64,000 nt of DNA, taken from positions 685,001 through 749,000 of the forward strand of contig NZ_WMEA01000001.1 in the NCBI RefSeq assembly GCF_021735925.1, written 5' to 3'. Source of the DNA: Loktanella sp. M215. GTDB lineage: Bacteria > Pseudomonadota > Alphaproteobacteria > Rhodobacterales > Rhodobacteraceae. The notes under the pieces are model-generated. The model had not been told where the DNA came from, did no database searches, and was given only the letters and a program-made list of their open reading frames with translations. Shown in pieces: positions 1 to 8,534 of this stretch. Every line of letters begins with the position of its first letter. The stretch's first letter is position 1. The position numbers and the translations under genes are program-made.

Positions 1-1748
1 CGGCCGCAGGCCTGCACGATGCGCCGCGCGACGCCGTAAGCCTCTGGGTGGACGGATGATGCATCCAGCGGTTCGGTCCCGCCCTGCACCCGCAGGAATC
101 CCGCGCATTGCTGATAGGCCTTGGGGCCAAGGCCGCTGACCTTCAGCAGGGCCTTGCGCGAGGCGAAGACGCCGTTGGCGTCGCGGTGCGTGACGATGGC
201 CTGCGCCAGGGTCGGGCCGACACCCGCCACACGGGCCAGCAAGGGGGCGGAGGCCATGTTCAGGTCCACCCCCACGGCGTTCACCGCGTCCTCGACCACC
301 GCGTCCAGCGACCCGGCCAGGCGGCGCTGGTCCACGTCGTGCTGATACTGGCCGACGCCGATCGCCTCTGGCGCGATCTTGACCAGTTCCGCCAGCGGGT
401 CCTGCAGGCGGCGGGCGATGGACACCGCACCGCGGATCGACACGTCGAGGTCGGGAAATTCCTTGGAGGCCAGTTCAGACGCGGAATAGACCGAGGCGCC
501 CGCCTCGGAGACGATGACCTTGGCAGGCTTTGGCCCCGCCGGCAGGGCCTTGATGACGTCGTCGACCATGCGTTCGGATTCGCGGCTGGCGGTGCCGTTG
601 CCGATGGCGATCAGGGTGACGCCGTGGCGCTGAATCAGCTGGGCGATGGTGGCAGAGGCGCCGCGCAGGTCATTCTTCGGCTGAAAGGGATAGATCGTGG
701 CCGTGTCCAGCAGCTTGCCGGTCTCGTCGACCACGGCGATCTTGCAGCCAGTCCGGATGCCCGGGTCCAGACCCAGCGTCCGCTTGGCCCCGGCAGGCGC
801 CGCCAGCAGCAGGTCGCGCAGGTTGCGGGCAAAGACGTCGATGGCGGCGTCGTGGGCGCGTTTGCGCAGATCGCCCATCAGGTCCATGAACATGGTCAGG
901 CTCAGCTTGACCTTCCACGCCCAAACGCTTGCCTCGCGTAGCCAGATGTCGCCGGGGGCCTGACCGCGGATGCCGATGCGTGACGCGATGATATCGGTGA
1001 TGCGCGGCAGGATTGTTTCGGGATCGGGCGCGATGTCGACAGTCACGATTTCCTCCTTGGAGGCCCGCAGGATCGCCAAGGCCCGGTGCGACGGGATCTT
1101 GGCCCATTTTTCCCGATGGTCGAAGTAGTCCGAAAATTTCGCGCCCGCCTCCTCCTTGCCCTTGATGACCTTGGCGGTGATCTCGGCCTCGTCCTGCATG
1201 ACCTGCCGCAGCCGGCCCAGCAGGGTGGCGTCCTCGGCCAGTTCCTCGATCAGGATGTCGCGGGCGCCGGTCAGGGCGTCCTTGGGCGTGGCCACGGTGT
1301 CGGAGAGATAGGCCTGCGCCAGCACCTCTGGCGTGGCCGCGCGGTCCGCCATGATGGCGCGCAGCAGCGGGTCGAGGCCGTTTTCCCGCGCGATCATCGC
1401 CTTCGTCCGCCGCTTGGGCTTGAAGGGAAGATAGAGGTCTTCCAGCGTGGCCTTGGTATCCGCCGACTGGATCGCGCGGGCGAGGTCGTCGGTCAGCTTG
1501 CCCTGTTCGGTGATCGACCCGAGGATCGCCGCGCGCCGCTTTTCAAGATCGCGCAGGTAGGCGAGGCGGTCGTTCAGGGTGCGCAACTGGATGTCGTCCA
1601 GACCGCCTGTCGCCTCTTTGCGGTAGCGGGCGACGAAGGGAACGGTGGCGCCGTCGTCCAGCAGGGCCACGGCGGCGTTGACCTGATCGGGGCGTGCGCC
1701 GATCTCGGTTGCGATGGTGCGGCTGATGCGGGTTGTGACGGGGTCCAC
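1..1748 (-). CDS. tex: Tex-family transcription accessory / RNA-binding protein (3' end cut by window edge)
   Basis: About 582 residues are present and the reading frame runs off the left edge, so the C-terminal end is missing (the family is about 780 residues). The N-terminal helical region fits Tex ([20 protein letters not shown] near residue 40), and the segment nearest the edge carries the family's QCAGFLR and [11 protein letters not shown] motifs. Tex is a cytoplasmic nucleic-acid-binding protein linked to transcription. The start chosen is GTG at 1748, because GGAG lies just upstream and no ATG is better placed. It is divergent from the CIA30 gene. Confidence 0.9.
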   Translation of the reverse strand, partial: MDPVTTRISRTIATEIGARPDQVNAAVALLDDGATVPFVARYRKEATGGLDDIQLRTLNDRLAYLRDLEKRRAAILGSITEQGKLTDDLARAIQSADTKATLEDLYLPFKPKRRTKAMIARENGLDPLLRAIMADRAATPEVLAQAYLSDTVATPKDALTGARDILIEELAEDATLLGRLRQVMQDEAEITAKVIKGKEEAGAKFSDYFDHREKWAKIPSHRALAILRASKEEIVTVDIAPDPETILPRITDIIASRIGIRGQAPGDIWLREASVWAWKVKLSLTMFMDLMGDLRKRAHDAAIDVFARNLRDLLLAAPAGAKRTLGLDPGIRTGCKIAVVDETGKLLDTATIYPFQPKNDLRGASATIAQLIQRHGVTLIAIGNGTASRESERMVDDVIKALPAGPKPAKVIVSEAGASVYSASELASKEFPDLDVSIRGAVSIARRLQDPLAELVKIAPEAIGVGQYQHDVDQRRLAGSLDAVVEDAVNAVGVDLNMASAPLLARVAGVGPTLAQAIVTHRDANGVFASRKALLKVSGLGPKAYQQCAGFLRVQGGTEPLDASSVHPEAYGVARRIVQACG

Positions 1749-1837
1749 GGGGTCTGCTCCTGCTGGTTGGACCTTTGTGATAGACCTGTGGCGGGGTGGC
1801 GCCAAGGGTGGGTGACGGTCGGAGTGGTGGCAGGACC

Positions 1838-1874
1838 GGAGCCTCCGGCGGGAGTATTTGTGGAAAAAGCGAGG
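1838..1874 (+). repeat. Dispersed palindromic repeat, copy A
   Basis: Lies between tex and the CIA30 gene. It has a small inverted repeat (CCGGAG-C-CTCCGG, from 1836) followed by GGGAGTATTT and a GGAAAAAGCGAGG tail. It is nearly identical to the copy inside bchB at 60064-60099 and shares its core with copies at 49699, 56261 and 61437. The rest of the 250-base gap holds only the two divergent start regions. Confidence 0.75.
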
Positions 1875-1998
1875 CAGCGACGGCTGGCGGTCGGCGCGTT
1901 GCGGCGTCGGAATCTGCGGTGGGGTTGATCGGGTCAGATGAAGCGTGGATTGCGCGCGGGGTGCGCTAGGTCCTTGAGAGGTAACCGGGAGTGTTGAC

Positions 1999-2469
1999 AT
2001 GGAACTGGCGCTGGATTGGGAATTCGTGGCGGACACGGTGATGGGCGGTGTATCGCAGGGCCGGATCAGGACAGTCACGCGGGCGGGGCGGGCTGCCATG
2101 GCGCTGACCGGGCGGGTTTCACTGGAGAACGACGGCGGGTTCGTGCAGATGGCGGCGGATCTGGTGCCGGGAGGTGGTGGGTTCGACGCCAACGGGTATG
2201 CGGGGATCGAGATCGACGTCTGCGGAAATGGCGAGAGCTATGACCTGCGGCTGCGCACGACGGACCTGACGCGGCCGTGGCAATCCTACCGGGTCGATTT
2301 CGTCGCCCCGGCGGATTGGGTGACGCGCCGCTTCGCTTTTGCCGATTTCGAAGCGCACCGGACGGATGTGCCGTTCGATCCCACCGGCCTGCGCCGGTTG
2401 GGGATCGTGGCGATTGGTCATGCGTTTGACGCGGACGTCGCCGTCGCGGCGGTGCGGCTTACGCGCTAG
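1999..2469 (+). CDS. CIA30-domain protein (NADH:ubiquinone oxidoreductase assembly factor-like)
   Basis: 156 residues, essentially one CIA30/NDUFAF1-type beta-sandwich domain. Visible are the opening [15 protein letters not shown], the middle [10 protein letters not shown], and [21 protein letters not shown]. In mitochondria this domain assists complex I assembly; many alphaproteobacteria carry stand-alone versions of unproven role. No signal peptide is seen. ATG at 1999 follows a GGGAG sequence. The TAG stop overlaps the TAG of the convergent transglycosylase gene in the tetramer CTAG. Confidence 0.85.
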   Translation: MELALDWEFVADTVMGGVSQGRIRTVTRAGRAAMALTGRVSLENDGGFVQMAADLVPGGGGFDANGYAGIEIDVCGNGESYDLRLRTTDLTRPWQSYRVDFVAPADWVTRRFAFADFEAHRTDVPFDPTGLRRLGIVAIGHAFDADVAVAAVRLTR

Positions 2470-3695
2470 CGGGCGAGGGCGCGGACGAGGCTGGCATCGG
2501 GGAAGCAGGTGGCGGGCTGGCCTTGCGCCTCTTGCCAGCGCCCGATGGAGCGGCGGGTCTTGAAGCCCGCAAGGCCATCGGCGCCGCCGACGTCGAGGCC
2601 GCGGGATTCGAGGCCGCGCTGCAGGGCGGCGACGTCGGAGCGCAAAAGGCCGCCGACGTCGCCCCAGCGGCCCGCGAAGTCAGGCACGCCGTACTGGATG
2701 CGGTCGCCGACGTGGCCGACGAAGAGGGCGTAGAGGTCGGAAGTGTTGTAGTCTTTCAGGACGTAGAAATTCGGTGTCACGATGAAGGCGGGGCCGTTGC
2801 GGCCCGCGGGCATCAGCAGAGAGCCGGGTTGCCGCAGTTCCGTTGCGGGAAAGGCCTTGCCGCCGATGCGGGACACGCCCAGCGCCGCCCAGTCCGCGAT
2901 GCGCCTTGCCTGATCGGGGCCTTCGAGGGCGCAGGAGACCGTGGATGGCACCGTCACCTCGAACCCCCAATCGCGGCCTTTCACCCAGCCGTGGCGGGCG
3001 AGGTAGGTGCCGATGGAGGCGATGGTGTCGGGGGCGGAGCCCCAGATGTCGGCACGACCGTCGCCGTCGCCGTCAGCGGCAAAGGCGAGGTAGTTCGAGG
3101 GCATGAATTGCGGCTGGCCCAAGGCACCCGCCCAGCTGCTGCGCATGGCGCGGGGGGCGGCGCCTGCTTGCGCGATCTGCAGGGCGGCGACCAACTCGTC
3201 TGTGAAATAGGGCGCGCGGTTGGACATGAAGCCTTTGGTTCCCAGCACCTGGAAGACGTCGTGGGGGATGTCGGCGCGGCCGTAGCCGCTTTCACGACCC
3301 CAGATCCCGAGGATGATCCGGCCCGGGACGCCGGTGGCGCGTTCGACGGCCGCGAGTGTCTGGGCGTATTGCCCGGCCATCTGGCGGCCGACGGATGTGG
3401 CGCCGTCGACGCTGCCGCGGCTGAAGTATTTGCCGGGCTGGCCGAACTCGCTTTGCCGCTGCGCCTGACGGGCGGGCGGGGCCATGCCGGGGGGGACCAG
3501 ATCGGGCAGGTCCCAGTTGAGGGTGACACCCTGAAAGGCGGTATCGAAGGTCGCGCGGCTGACGCCCTGACGGCTGGCGCGGGGCCAGACGGTCTGGTCA
3601 AGCCAGGTGCGGAACTGCCCCTCGACCGCGGCGCGGGTCTGCGCGAAGGCTGTGGCAGGGCACAGGAGGAGAAGGATCAGGCACAGGATACGCAT
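2466..3695 (-). CDS. Lytic murein transglycosylase (MltB/SLT_2 type) with C-terminal peptidoglycan-binding domain
   Basis: 409 residues from the ATG at 3695, which gives a clean signal peptide (MRILCLILLLLCPATAFAQ); the open frame extends further upstream but without a leader-like sequence. The catalytic domain covers roughly residues 25-320 with the active-site glutamate in WGRESGYG and the motifs GALGQPQFMPSNY and DGDGRADIW. The C-terminal ~60 residues (DVAALQRGLESRGLDVGG) form a PG_binding_1 domain. It cleaves peptidoglycan glycan strands in the periplasm, leaving anhydromuramyl ends. Confidence 0.93.
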   Translation of the reverse strand: MRILCLILLLLCPATAFAQTRAAVEGQFRTWLDQTVWPRASRQGVSRATFDTAFQGVTLNWDLPDLVPPGMAPPARQAQRQSEFGQPGKYFSRGSVDGATSVGRQMAGQYAQTLAAVERATGVPGRIILGIWGRESGYGRADIPHDVFQVLGTKGFMSNRAPYFTDELVAALQIAQAGAAPRAMRSSWAGALGQPQFMPSNYLAFAADGDGDGRADIWGSAPDTIASIGTYLARHGWVKGRDWGFEVTVPSTVSCALEGPDQARRIADWAALGVSRIGGKAFPATELRQPGSLLMPAGRNGPAFIVTPNFYVLKDYNTSDLYALFVGHVGDRIQYGVPDFAGRWGDVGGLLRSDVAALQRGLESRGLDVGGADGLAGFKTRRSIGRWQEAQGQPATCFPDASLVRALAR

Positions 3696-3774
3696 GGGGC
3701 GACCTGACCACGGGGCGCGGGCGGTGTCAAAGCCGCTGCGCGGGGGGCAAAATACATTACAGAATCCAAATGTT

Positions 3775-3784
3775 TCGCATGCGA
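3775..3784. promoter_or_regulatory. 10-base palindrome in an AT-rich divergent intergenic region
   Basis: TCGCATGCGA is a perfect palindrome inside a locally AT-rich stretch (about 3750-3810) between the divergent starts of the transglycosylase (3695) and the MoxR-type gene (3878). It could be a regulator site or chance; no match to a known operator is claimed. Confidence 0.3.
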
Positions 3785-3877
3785 GACATATTATGTAAAA
3801 GAATCGTCTGGCCGGATAACGGGTTAAGGCTGGAACACCGGCGCGTGCGGTCCATTTTGCGTTTCGGGAGGATTGCC

Positions 3878-4975
3878 ATGTCCGTGAACACGACTCCGAT
3901 TTCCGCAGGCCGCGCGCTGGAGGCGCTGCGTGCGGGTCATGCGGCGCAGATGCGCGGCGACCTGACCGCATCCTGGATGCTGCATGGCCGCCCCAGTATC
4001 GGCAAGACCGAGATCGTGGCCCAGCTGGCGGAGGAGACCGGCAGCCGGTTGTTCGACTTGCGCCTGACGACGATCGAGCCGCAGGATCTGCGGGGCCTGC
4101 CGTTCTATGACCACGCGGCGAAGCGCACGGTCTGGTATCCGCCCGAAGACCTGCCGGATGATCCGGCGCAGCCCGCGATCCTGTTTCTGGACGAGCTGAC
4201 GGCGGCGGCCCCTGCCCTGCAGCCCACGGTCTACGGGCTGTTGCAGGAACGCAGGGTCGGGCTGCATGTGCTGCCTGCGAACACCTTCATCGTGGCGGCG
4301 GGGAATACGGTGGATGACGGGGCCGTGGCCTACGAAATGGGAACGGCATTGTCGGACCGGCTGATCCATCTGAATGTGGTGGCAGAGGCGTCGGACTGGA
4401 TCACGCGCTACGCGGTGCCGATGGCGCTGCATCCGGCGGTGATCGCGTTCATCCGCACGCGGCCCGATCTGCTGGATACGACGGCGGATGCCATGCAGCG
4501 AGGGCGGATGATCGCCTGCACGCCGCGCAGCTGGGCGCGGGTCAGTGCGATCATGGGCGCTGTGACCGACCGGCTGTTGCGCGACACGCTGATCGCGGGG
4601 ACGCTGGGGGATGCGCCGGCGGCGGAGTTCATCCTGCTGGAACAGGAAATCGCGGCGACGGTGCAGGTCGCGGACATGATTGCAGCAAGTCCGCGCGACC
4701 GGGCGGGCCTTTATCCTGCCAGCCTGCACGGGTTGACGGCGCTGGTCTATGCGCTGGTCACGCTGGCGGAGCGTGAGACCCTGCCGGACAGCATCGCGAT
4801 CATGGCCGACATCCGGCGGCTGGCCGATCTGCGGGGCGACGCTTTTGCCCGCCTGCCGCTGGCGGAGCTGACCACCTATGGCATGGAATTGCTGATCGAA
4901 CGCAGCCTGGCGCAGGGCTGGCAGGAGGCGTTTCGCGACTCGGGTGCCTATGCCGCCTATGTGGCGGAGCGGTGA
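3878..4975 (+). CDS. MoxR-type AAA+ ATPase
   Basis: 365 residues from ATG 3878, preceded by GGGAGGAT at ribosome-binding distance; an in-frame extension to 3770 is rejected because it enters the divergent promoter region. Walker A is HGRPSIGKTEI (near residue 37), Walker B AILFLDELTAA, sensor 1 FIVAAGN. MoxR ATPases act as chaperones, usually for a VWA-domain partner, in cofactor insertion or complex assembly. The next gene, whose GTG start overlaps this stop (GTGA), encodes just such a partner. The client is unknown. Confidence 0.88.
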   Translation: MSVNTTPISAGRALEALRAGHAAQMRGDLTASWMLHGRPSIGKTEIVAQLAEETGSRLFDLRLTTIEPQDLRGLPFYDHAAKRTVWYPPEDLPDDPAQPAILFLDELTAAAPALQPTVYGLLQERRVGLHVLPANTFIVAAGNTVDDGAVAYEMGTALSDRLIHLNVVAEASDWITRYAVPMALHPAVIAFIRTRPDLLDTTADAMQRGRMIACTPRSWARVSAIMGAVTDRLLRDTLIAGTLGDAPAAEFILLEQEIAATVQVADMIAASPRDRAGLYPASLHGLTALVYALVTLAERETLPDSIAIMADIRRLADLRGDAFARLPLAELTTYGMELLIERSLAQGWQEAFRDSGAYAAYVAER

Positions 4976-6198
4976 GCGACGCACACTCCGTCCGCGCCCG
5001 CCCGGCGCTGGTCGATCTGGCCGAGGCGGACCCGGCGCTGGCCGCGCTGTCGCTGTGGTGCGATCACCGGGACGGCGCGGCGACGGGCACGGCGGGGACG
5101 GTGATCACCTACGGGCCGGATTTCGACGTGCTGCCGCGTCATGTGCAGATCGGGCTGGCGGCGCATCATGTGCTGCATGTGGCGCTGCGCCATTCAGCGC
5201 GGATGGCGGAGTTGCAGGCGCGGCACGGGGATGCGTTTCAGCCGAAGCTGTTCAATCTGGCCGCGGATGCGCTGGTGAACACGGTGCTGCTGGCGGCGGA
5301 TCATGCGCTGCCGCGGCCTGCGGTGACGCTGGAGGGGCTGTTTCGGGAGGGGTTGGGGCAGAATGAAGCGAGCCTTGCGGAATGGGACGTGGAGCGGCTC
5401 TATTTCGCGCTGTTGCCGCGGGACGGCGCTGAGGGCGACCGCAGTGCGGAGGTGGAGGCCTATGCGGAGCGGCAGCAGTTCGCGCCGGATGTCGATGCGG
5501 GCGACACGGAGGGCGGTGGTGGCGCTGACGCCGAAGAGGCGGCGCGCTGGCAGCAGCATCTGAGCCGCGCGGTGGAGGCGGGGCGCAGCGCGGGGCGCGG
5601 GATCGGGGCCAGTCTGCACCGGCTGGCCGATCTGCCGGAGCCGCAGACGCCGTGGAACGTGATCCTGCGGCGTCTGCTGACGCGCGCGGTGATGCCGGAG
5701 CGGCGACCGTCCCCGCAGCGCCCCGCACGCCGCTGGATCGCGGCGGCGGCGCAGGCGCGCCAAGCGGGGACGCCGGTGCCGGGGTTCGAGCGGGGCTACC
5801 GGCCGCAGACCGAGGTGGCGCGGATCGTGGTGGCGCTCGATGCCTCTGGCAGTATCGACGACGCGCGGCTGGGGCTGTTCTGGGCCGAGGTCACGGGCAT
5901 CGCGCGGCGGATGGCGGTGGAGTTGCATCTGGTGGTCTTCGATGACGGCATCCGGCATGTCGCGCGGATGGACCCGGTGCAGACCCGGCCCGTTTTGCCC
6001 GATCTGCCGCGCGGCGGTGGCACGGATTTCGCGCCGGTCGTGGCGTTGGCGGCAAGGCTGGGGGCCAGTGCGCTGGTGATGCTGACCGATCTGGACGGAC
6101 CCACCGGCCCTGCCCCGCGGTTTCCGGTGATCTGGGCGGTGCCGGATGGCAGCGGTGTGACGGCGCCTTTCGGGCGGCTGGTCGATCTAGCGCGCTAG
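4972..6198 (+). CDS. VWA-like protein with putative metallopeptidase N-terminal domain (DUF2201-like)
   Basis: 408 residues, GTG start overlapping the ATPase stop codon, so translation is probably coupled. The N-terminal half contains AHHVLHVALRH (about residue 64), a helix with an HxxxH metal-site pattern as in the DUF2201 putative metallopeptidases. The C-terminal ~130 residues form a VWA-like fold with DASGS, GGGTDF and LTDLDG as MIDAS elements. A Gly/Asp/Glu-rich linker lies near residues 170-190. Inferred to be the partner and possible client adaptor of the preceding ATPase. It ends in a 12-base palindrome shared with the convergent gene. Confidence 0.82.
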   Translation: MSDAHSVRARPALVDLAEADPALAALSLWCDHRDGAATGTAGTVITYGPDFDVLPRHVQIGLAAHHVLHVALRHSARMAELQARHGDAFQPKLFNLAADALVNTVLLAADHALPRPAVTLEGLFREGLGQNEASLAEWDVERLYFALLPRDGAEGDRSAEVEAYAERQQFAPDVDAGDTEGGGGADAEEAARWQQHLSRAVEAGRSAGRGIGASLHRLADLPEPQTPWNVILRRLLTRAVMPERRPSPQRPARRWIAAAAQARQAGTPVPGFERGYRPQTEVARIVVALDASGSIDDARLGLFWAEVTGIARRMAVELHLVVFDDGIRHVARMDPVQTRPVLPDLPRGGGTDFAPVVALAARLGASALVMLTDLDGPTGPAPRFPVIWAVPDGSGVTAPFGRLVDLAR

Positions 6199-6858
6199 GG
6201 CCGCGGCGAGCCTTGCGTGGGCCGAGACGCTGCGCGCGTCCAGCGTGATGTCGCGCAGGAAGACGTTCTGCGTGGCATTGATGCGGTGGAGGAGGCGTTC
6301 GGTCATGTCGCCCTGAAACAGGGTCTGTTGCAGGATATCGCGTTCGGCGGCGGTGAGGTCGAGGACCTGCGGGCCGTCCTCTGACTGGACCGAGACGTAG
6401 GTGAGCGGCGGCAGGCCGCGCAGGTCGGATTGTTCGATCACGAGGTGCAGCAGGCCGCCGCGCAGGTCGCGACTGGCGGCGATCTGCGTGAGGGCGGTGC
6501 GGGATTGGGCGCGCAGCAGGTCGAGGCCGCGGTCGGCGGCGGCGGGGTCCATCAGGGCCGCGCGTTTCTTGGCGGGCACGCGCAACACGCGCATTTCCAC
6601 GAACCAGATCACGACGATCATCAGGAGGGGGGCCTGGGCGAGGGGCAAGGCGGCCTCGGTCCAGACGAAGCCGATGATCAGGAGCGGCAGAAGGGCGAGC
6701 ATGTAGCGGACGCCCTGAAACTCGATCGCGATGCGGGCGAGGTGGTTCAGGCTGGCGCGGCGGGGCCAGGGGGTGACGCGGCCGAAGAACTTGCGCGGCA
6801 GTTGCTTGACGGCGAGGGCTGCGGGGTTGCGCAGGGTGGCGTGGGTGACGATCAGCAT
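6187..6858 (-). CDS. Uncharacterised membrane protein
   Basis: 223 residues, family not recognised. Two hydrophobic segments occur around residues 52-85 (MLALLPLLIIGFVW and APLLMIVVIWFVEM), followed by a soluble helical C-terminal ~130 residues. It starts 6 bases after the stop of the upstream drug exporter and is likely cotranscribed. The last 12 bases (CTAGCGCGCTAG) are a perfect palindrome, so this gene and the convergent VWA gene both end in Leu-Ala-Arg-stop from the same DNA. Confidence 0.75.
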   Translation of the reverse strand: MLIVTHATLRNPAALAVKQLPRKFFGRVTPWPRRASLNHLARIAIEFQGVRYMLALLPLLIIGFVWTEAALPLAQAPLLMIVVIWFVEMRVLRVPAKKRAALMDPAAADRGLDLLRAQSRTALTQIAASRDLRGGLLHLVIEQSDLRGLPPLTYVSVQSEDGPQVLDLTAAERDILQQTLFQGDMTERLLHRINATQNVFLRDITLDARSVSAHARLAAALAR

Positions 6859-6864
6859 TGCGGG

Positions 6865-8388
6865 CTAGCGCTGGCGGGCGAAGGGGATGCAGAGCAGCGC
6901 GAGGGCCGTGAGCGCGGCCATCATCAGCCAGGCGTCGTTGATCGCCATGGTGAGGGAAGCCTTTTCCAATAACGGTGCCAGGTAGGCCTGTTGCGCCGCC
7001 GTGGGAGCGCCCCCCGTCAGCAGGGCGGGCGGGATGCCGATAAAGGTCGCGGCGTCGGCGTCGCCTGCGGCGAGGCGCGCAGTCAGGTCGGCGGCGTGGC
7101 CGGGGCCGCGGGCGTAGATCACCGTGTCGATCAGCGCGAGGCCGATGGCGCCGCCGAGGTTGCGCATCAGGTTGAAGACGCCGCTGGCGTCGGGGACCTC
7201 TGCGTCGCTGAGGTGGCCCAGCGCCATGCGGGTCGGCGGCAGCAGGCAGAACATGATCGCGAGGCCGCGCACGACCTGCGGCCAGAACATTTCTTCATAA
7301 TCCGTGCGGGGGGTCTGGAAGACGCTCATGCCCAAGCCGATGGCGAAGAAGGTGAAGCCTGCGGCGGTGAGGATGCGGGCCGAGACGCGCTTTTCCAACA
7401 GGACGGCGACGGGGGCGATGACCAGTTGGGCGACGCCGGTGACGAGCATGATGGTGCCGATTTCCAGTGCCGAATGGTCGCGGACGAAGGCGAGGAAGAC
7501 GGGCATCAGGTAGGTGGAGCCGAAGAGGCCGATGCCGAGGACGAAGGACAGGATGCAGGCGATGGTAAAGCGGCGGTCGGTGAAGCTGCGCAGGGCCACG
7601 ACGGGGGCCGCATGGGTCAGGCTGCGGCGGATGAAGCCCGCGCCGCTGACGAGGGCGACGGCGAAGAGGCCCAGCACGAGGGGCGAGAGCCAGCCGCGCG
7701 TGGGCGCTTCCTTCAGCGCGATTTCCAGCGTGGCGAGGGCCAGCGCCATGCCCGCCAGCGACAGCCAGTCGATGCCGCGGATCTGGCGCAGGTTGGCCGC
7801 CGCGGCAGGCACCAGCCACGCGGCGAGGGCCACGGCGACGATGCCGGGCACGACGTTGACGAGGAACAGCCAGTGCCAAGAATAGGTCGAGGTGATCCAG
7901 CCGCCGACGATCGGGCCGACCGTGGGGGCCAGCACGGCGACGACACCCGCCAGTGTCGTGGCGAACGCCTGTTGCCGCAGGGGGAACAGCAGGAACACGG
8001 CGGCGAAGACGGCAGGGATCAGGGTGCCACCGGCAAAGCCCTGCAACACGCGCCACGCGATCAGGCTGTTGAACCCCTGCGAGGCGGCGCAGCCGACGGA
8101 GGCCACGGTGAAGACCGTCGTCGCGAGCACGAAAAGCCAGCGCATCGACAGGGCGCGCATCAGCAGGCCGGTCAGCGGAATCGCGATGACCTCTGCGATC
8201 AGATAGGCGGTCTGAACCCAGCTCATCTGGTCGGGGGGGATACCAAGGGCCTGCTGGATGTCAGGCAGGGATGTGGCAACGATCTGCACGTCGAGGATCG
8301 CCATGAACATGCCAAGGCACATGGCGGCAAAGCCGATCCATGTCGCCACGCCGCTGCGCATTCCGGCCGGTGGTGTCTGGTCTGTCAC
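6865..8388 (-). CDS. DHA2-family MFS multidrug exporter (EmrB/QacA type)
   Basis: 507 residues with about 14 hydrophobic segments. Diagnostic motifs: DVQIVATSLPDIQQALG in helix 1 (residues ~32-48), WVQTAYLIAEVIAIPLTG in helix 2, WRVLQGFAGG in helix 4, and the antiporter motif C region GPIVGGWI. Expected to export hydrophobic compounds using the proton gradient. GTG at 8388 was chosen because AAGGGG sits 7 bases upstream. No EmrA-like fusion protein is adjacent. Divergent from treZ. Confidence 0.9.
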   Translation of the reverse strand: MTDQTPPAGMRSGVATWIGFAAMCLGMFMAILDVQIVATSLPDIQQALGIPPDQMSWVQTAYLIAEVIAIPLTGLLMRALSMRWLFVLATTVFTVASVGCAASQGFNSLIAWRVLQGFAGGTLIPAVFAAVFLLFPLRQQAFATTLAGVVAVLAPTVGPIVGGWITSTYSWHWLFLVNVVPGIVAVALAAWLVPAAAANLRQIRGIDWLSLAGMALALATLEIALKEAPTRGWLSPLVLGLFAVALVSGAGFIRRSLTHAAPVVALRSFTDRRFTIACILSFVLGIGLFGSTYLMPVFLAFVRDHSALEIGTIMLVTGVAQLVIAPVAVLLEKRVSARILTAAGFTFFAIGLGMSVFQTPRTDYEEMFWPQVVRGLAIMFCLLPPTRMALGHLSDAEVPDASGVFNLMRNLGGAIGLALIDTVIYARGPGHAADLTARLAAGDADAATFIGIPPALLTGGAPTAAQQAYLAPLLEKASLTMAINDAWLMMAALTALALLCIPFARQR

Positions 8389-8534
8389 GCGTGGCCCCTT
8401 GGCTGATCTGCGGCAACGTAGACCGGGCCGTGCGCTGGACAAAGGCTTTCGTGCCGCACAGGATCAGGGAGTGGCGGAACCGCCGCAGATGAAAGGGCGT
8501 TCACATCGGAATTCATCTGACGAGGGCAAAGGCA

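Noticed and set aside
3770..3877. N-terminal extension of the MoxR-type ATPase
   Set aside because: AT-rich promoter-like DNA; ATG 3878 has a strong ribosome site and the family start.
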